A stretch of DNA of 5,221 bases from Brucellaceae bacterium (GTDB lineage Bacteria; Pseudomonadota; Alphaproteobacteria; Rhizobiales; Rhizobiaceae). The stretch is taken from the NCBI GenBank assembly GCA_031253705.1, contig JAIRVW010000321.1, forward strand, positions 1 to 5,221, given 5' to 3'. The position numbers and the translations under genes were made by a program. This document shows, in pieces, positions 4,290-5,221 of the stretch. A model generated the notes under the pieces. It was not told the origin of the DNA, searched no databases, and saw only the letters and a program-made list of their open reading frames with translations. Every line of letters begins with the position of its first letter. The first letter of the stretch is position 1.

Positions 4290-5221
4290 ATGAAAAAAGA
4301 GCGTATCTATATTTATGATACCACCCTGCGCGATGGCCAGCAGACACCGGGTATTGATTTTTCAGTGTCTGACAAGAAAGCCATTGCTGCCATGCTCGAT
4401 GATTTCGGCATGGACTATGTTGAGGGCGGTTATCCGGGTGCAAACCCGACAGATACGAGCTTTTTTCAGCGTAAACACACGGCAAAAGCGAAATTCGCTG
4501 CCTTTGGTATGACCAAGCGTCCGGGTGTTTCCACCTCCAATGATCCGGGCATGTCTGTGCTGTTACAGGCTTCGAGTGATGTTATCACCTATGTTGCCAA
4601 AAGCTGGGACTATCATGTGCATCTGGCGCTTGGCTGTTCGCTGGAAGATAATCTGGAATCCATCACATCTTCGGTCACCGCTGCCCGTATGGCCGGTAAG
4701 GAATGTATTGTCGATTGCGAGCATTTCTTCGATGGTTTCAAAGCCAATCCGCAATATGCACTGGCCTGCGCCAAAGCGGCTTATAGTGCCGGCGCGCGCT
4801 GGGTGGTGCTGTGCGATACCAATGGCGGGACGCAGCCGAATGAAGTTGGCGATATCGTCAATGCGGTTAAAGCTGCTGTGCCGGGTGAATGTCTCGGCAT
4901 TCATGCCCATAATGATACCGAGCAGGCCGTAGCTGTCTCGCTGGCTGCGATTGATGCTGGTGTTCGGCAGGTGCAGGGCACACTCAACGGTATCGGCGAG
5001 CGCTGCGGCAATGCCAATCTGGTTACACTGATCCCGACTTTGATGCTGAAACCTTATTGGGCAGACCGGTTTGAAGTCGGCATCAGCATGGATGCTCTGG
5101 CGGGCATCACGAAACTGTCGCGTACTTTTGATGATATTCTCAACCGTGCGCCGGATGATCAGGCCGCTTTTACCGGCAGTTCTGCTTTTGCCACCAAGGC
5201 CGGTATTCACGCATCCGCGCT
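4290..5221 (+). CDS. cimA: Citramalate synthase, N-terminal part (cut by window end)
   Basis: The frame is open to the window edge (310 codons). It belongs to the HMGL-like / LeuA superfamily: DTTLRDGQQTPG at 10-21 with catalytic Arg14 and metal ligand Asp15, HAHND at 205-209 supplying the metal-binding histidines, GTLNGIGERCGNA at 230-242, and KAGIHASA at 303-310. The VAKSWDYHV segment (102-110) is characteristic of the CimA branch rather than 2-isopropylmalate or homocitrate synthase. CimA condenses pyruvate with acetyl-CoA to (R)-citramalate, giving 2-oxobutyrate without threonine for isoleucine synthesis. Full-length members have about 530 residues, with a C-terminal LeuA-type regulatory domain that would lie beyond the window. 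ATG 4290 follows GGAGGA (4274-4279) by 10 bases, the clearest ribosome site in the window. Its own strong site suggests translation independent of the upstream genes even if cotranscribed. Confidence 0.93.
   Translation, partial: MKKERIYIYDTTLRDGQQTPGIDFSVSDKKAIAAMLDDFGMDYVEGGYPGANPTDTSFFQRKHTAKAKFAAFGMTKRPGVSTSNDPGMSVLLQASSDVITYVAKSWDYHVHLALGCSLEDNLESITSSVTAARMAGKECIVDCEHFFDGFKANPQYALACAKAAYSAGARWVVLCDTNGGTQPNEVGDIVNAVKAAVPGECLGIHAHNDTEQAVAVSLAAIDAGVRQVQGTLNGIGERCGNANLVTLIPTLMLKPYWADRFEVGISMDALAGITKLSRTFDDILNRAPDDQAAFTGSSAFATKAGIHASA

Noticed and set aside
3685..4485. Minus-strand frame of 266 codons across GFA and the cimA start.
   Set aside because: It is antisense to well-supported genes, has no recognisable domain, and its odd composition is typical of a shadow frame.
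4563..5210. Minus-strand frame of 215 codons inside cimA.
   Set aside because: It is fully antisense to a conserved enzyme with catalytic motifs on the plus strand; no independent start signal.

Overview
The window reads as chromosomal, housekeeping-type DNA from an alphaproteobacterium of the order Rhizobiales, most likely Brucellaceae (Brucella/Ochrobactrum/Pseudochrobactrum-like). The reasons are the moderate-to-high GC coding style, the cysS / GFA-protein / citramalate synthase gene order, and an interspersed palindrome (GCGCATCccGAAAA...TTTTCGG...GATGCGC) typical of that order. The genus is inferred and no database was searched. There is no prophage, IS element, CRISPR array, tRNA or rRNA.

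Left part (1-1119). The 5' end of a Nudix hydrolase gene runs leftward off the window. Its Nudix-box FPGG signature lies in a different frame from its N-terminus, suggesting a one-base deletion or a sequence error. A 91-bp divergent spacer separates it from a SRAP (YedK/HMCES-type) abasic-site protein gene. The SRAP protein carries a Lys/Pro/Ala-rich tail ending in a pentapeptide that resembles a beta sliding-clamp binding motif. A Rhizobiales palindrome follows.

Middle part (1120-2256). A LysE/ArgO-type amino-acid exporter is followed by a small convergent gene on the minus strand (60 codons, strong ribosome binding site, unknown function) that overlaps the exporter's 3' end. Next is a 366-bp non-coding region. 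It holds a 12-bp tandem repeat, a sigma70-like promoter pointing at cysS, and a possible 17-codon Ile-rich leader ORF with competing stem-loops.

Right part (2257-5221). A tight same-strand cluster contains cysS (cysteinyl-tRNA synthetase), a GFA-family zinc protein whose start overlaps the cysS end by 19 bp, and cimA (citramalate synthase), cut by the window end. The cluster looks like one operon joining tRNA charging with threonine-independent isoleucine synthesis. The Ile-rich leader ORF is the most speculative regulatory observation. The SRAP clamp-like tail and the Nudix frameshift are the most directly visible oddities.
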